DNA of 64,000 nucleotides from Drosophila miranda (taxonomy: Eukaryota; Arthropoda; Insecta; Diptera; Drosophilidae): NCBI RefSeq assembly GCF_003369915.1, contig NC_046677.1:4526001-4590000 (forward strand), in the 5' to 3' direction. The position numbers were made by a program, and so were the translations under genes. Below, in pieces: positions 63,911-64,000 of the stretch (the first letter of the stretch is position 1; every line of letters begins with the position of its first letter). The notes under the pieces are model-generated. The model did no database searches. It was not told the DNA's origin and saw nothing but the letters and a program-made list of their open reading frames with translations.

Positions 63911-64000
63911 GAAAAACACAGAAACAAGCAATCCATGCCCAACGAAACCCCAGTTGTCAAATTCATCAACGTGTGAGAATACTGAAAAATTATCAGTATT
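63911..64000 (+). repeat. Dispersed repeat segment, copy 3 (cut by the window end)
   Basis: Resembles 29986-30074 at roughly 85 percent by eye over 90 nt, including the ACTGA-7 nt-TCAGT core. It is same-strand and runs off the right edge. It is independent of the 7-kb duplication, so the element is truly dispersed. Confidence 0.75.

Overview
The window is nuclear DNA of a Drosophila species. Short introns (52-65 nt) with GT/AG ends, opa-type CAG/CAA repeats, Ohler motif 1/6 promoter elements and the gene content all point there. The gene order LUBEL - SBK-type kinase - TTLL3A - TTLL3B - Liprin-alpha - homer matches my recollection of D. melanogaster 2L around 27A-B (Muller element B). The exact species cannot be fixed from the sequence alone.

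Layout. (1) 1-11.2 kb, + strand: the whole LUBEL gene, an RBR-type linear-ubiquitin E3 ligase, rebuilt here as 16 exons with a closed reading frame of about 3042 aa. (2) 14.2-29.6 kb, - strand: an SBK-like Ser/Thr kinase. Its catalytic domain lies in one 3' exon, with a probable small coding exon near 19.9 kb and a start exon near 28.9 kb. A two-exon gene of unknown function (26.2-27.0 kb, +) is nested in its first large intron. (3) 29.6-43.7 kb: a ~7.03-kb head-to-tail tandem duplication whose copies are almost identical. It carries a decayed two-exon gene belonging to a repeat family and the 5' two thirds of TTLL3A. The left TTLL3A copy is cut inside its third exon and runs into foreign sequence. 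The right copy continues into intact exons 3 and 4 (40.7-45.2 kb). (4) 46.8-49.3 kb, - strand: TTLL3B, convergent with TTLL3A. (5) 52.6-57.4 kb, - strand: Liprin-alpha, 13 coding exons, 1197 aa. (6) 59.5-61.5 kb, + strand: homer, 6 coding exons, 404 aa. It has a motif 6/motif 1 promoter array upstream and a 134-codon ORF just downstream of its stop.

Function. LUBEL makes Met1-linked ubiquitin chains (immune and stress signalling). TTLL3A and TTLL3B are tubulin glycylases (cilia and sperm tails). Liprin-alpha and Homer are synaptic scaffolds. The genes share a neighbourhood, not a pathway; there is no operon-like logic.

Main points to check: whether the 7-kb duplication is real or an uncollapsed haplotype; the chimeric truncated TTLL3A; the decayed gene family that also appears at the right edge of the window; stop-free, frame-preserving LUBEL introns, two of them inside the catalytic RBR module; and orphan - strand first-exon signals. 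Exon joins were worked out by hand from splice sites and reading phase, without transcript data.
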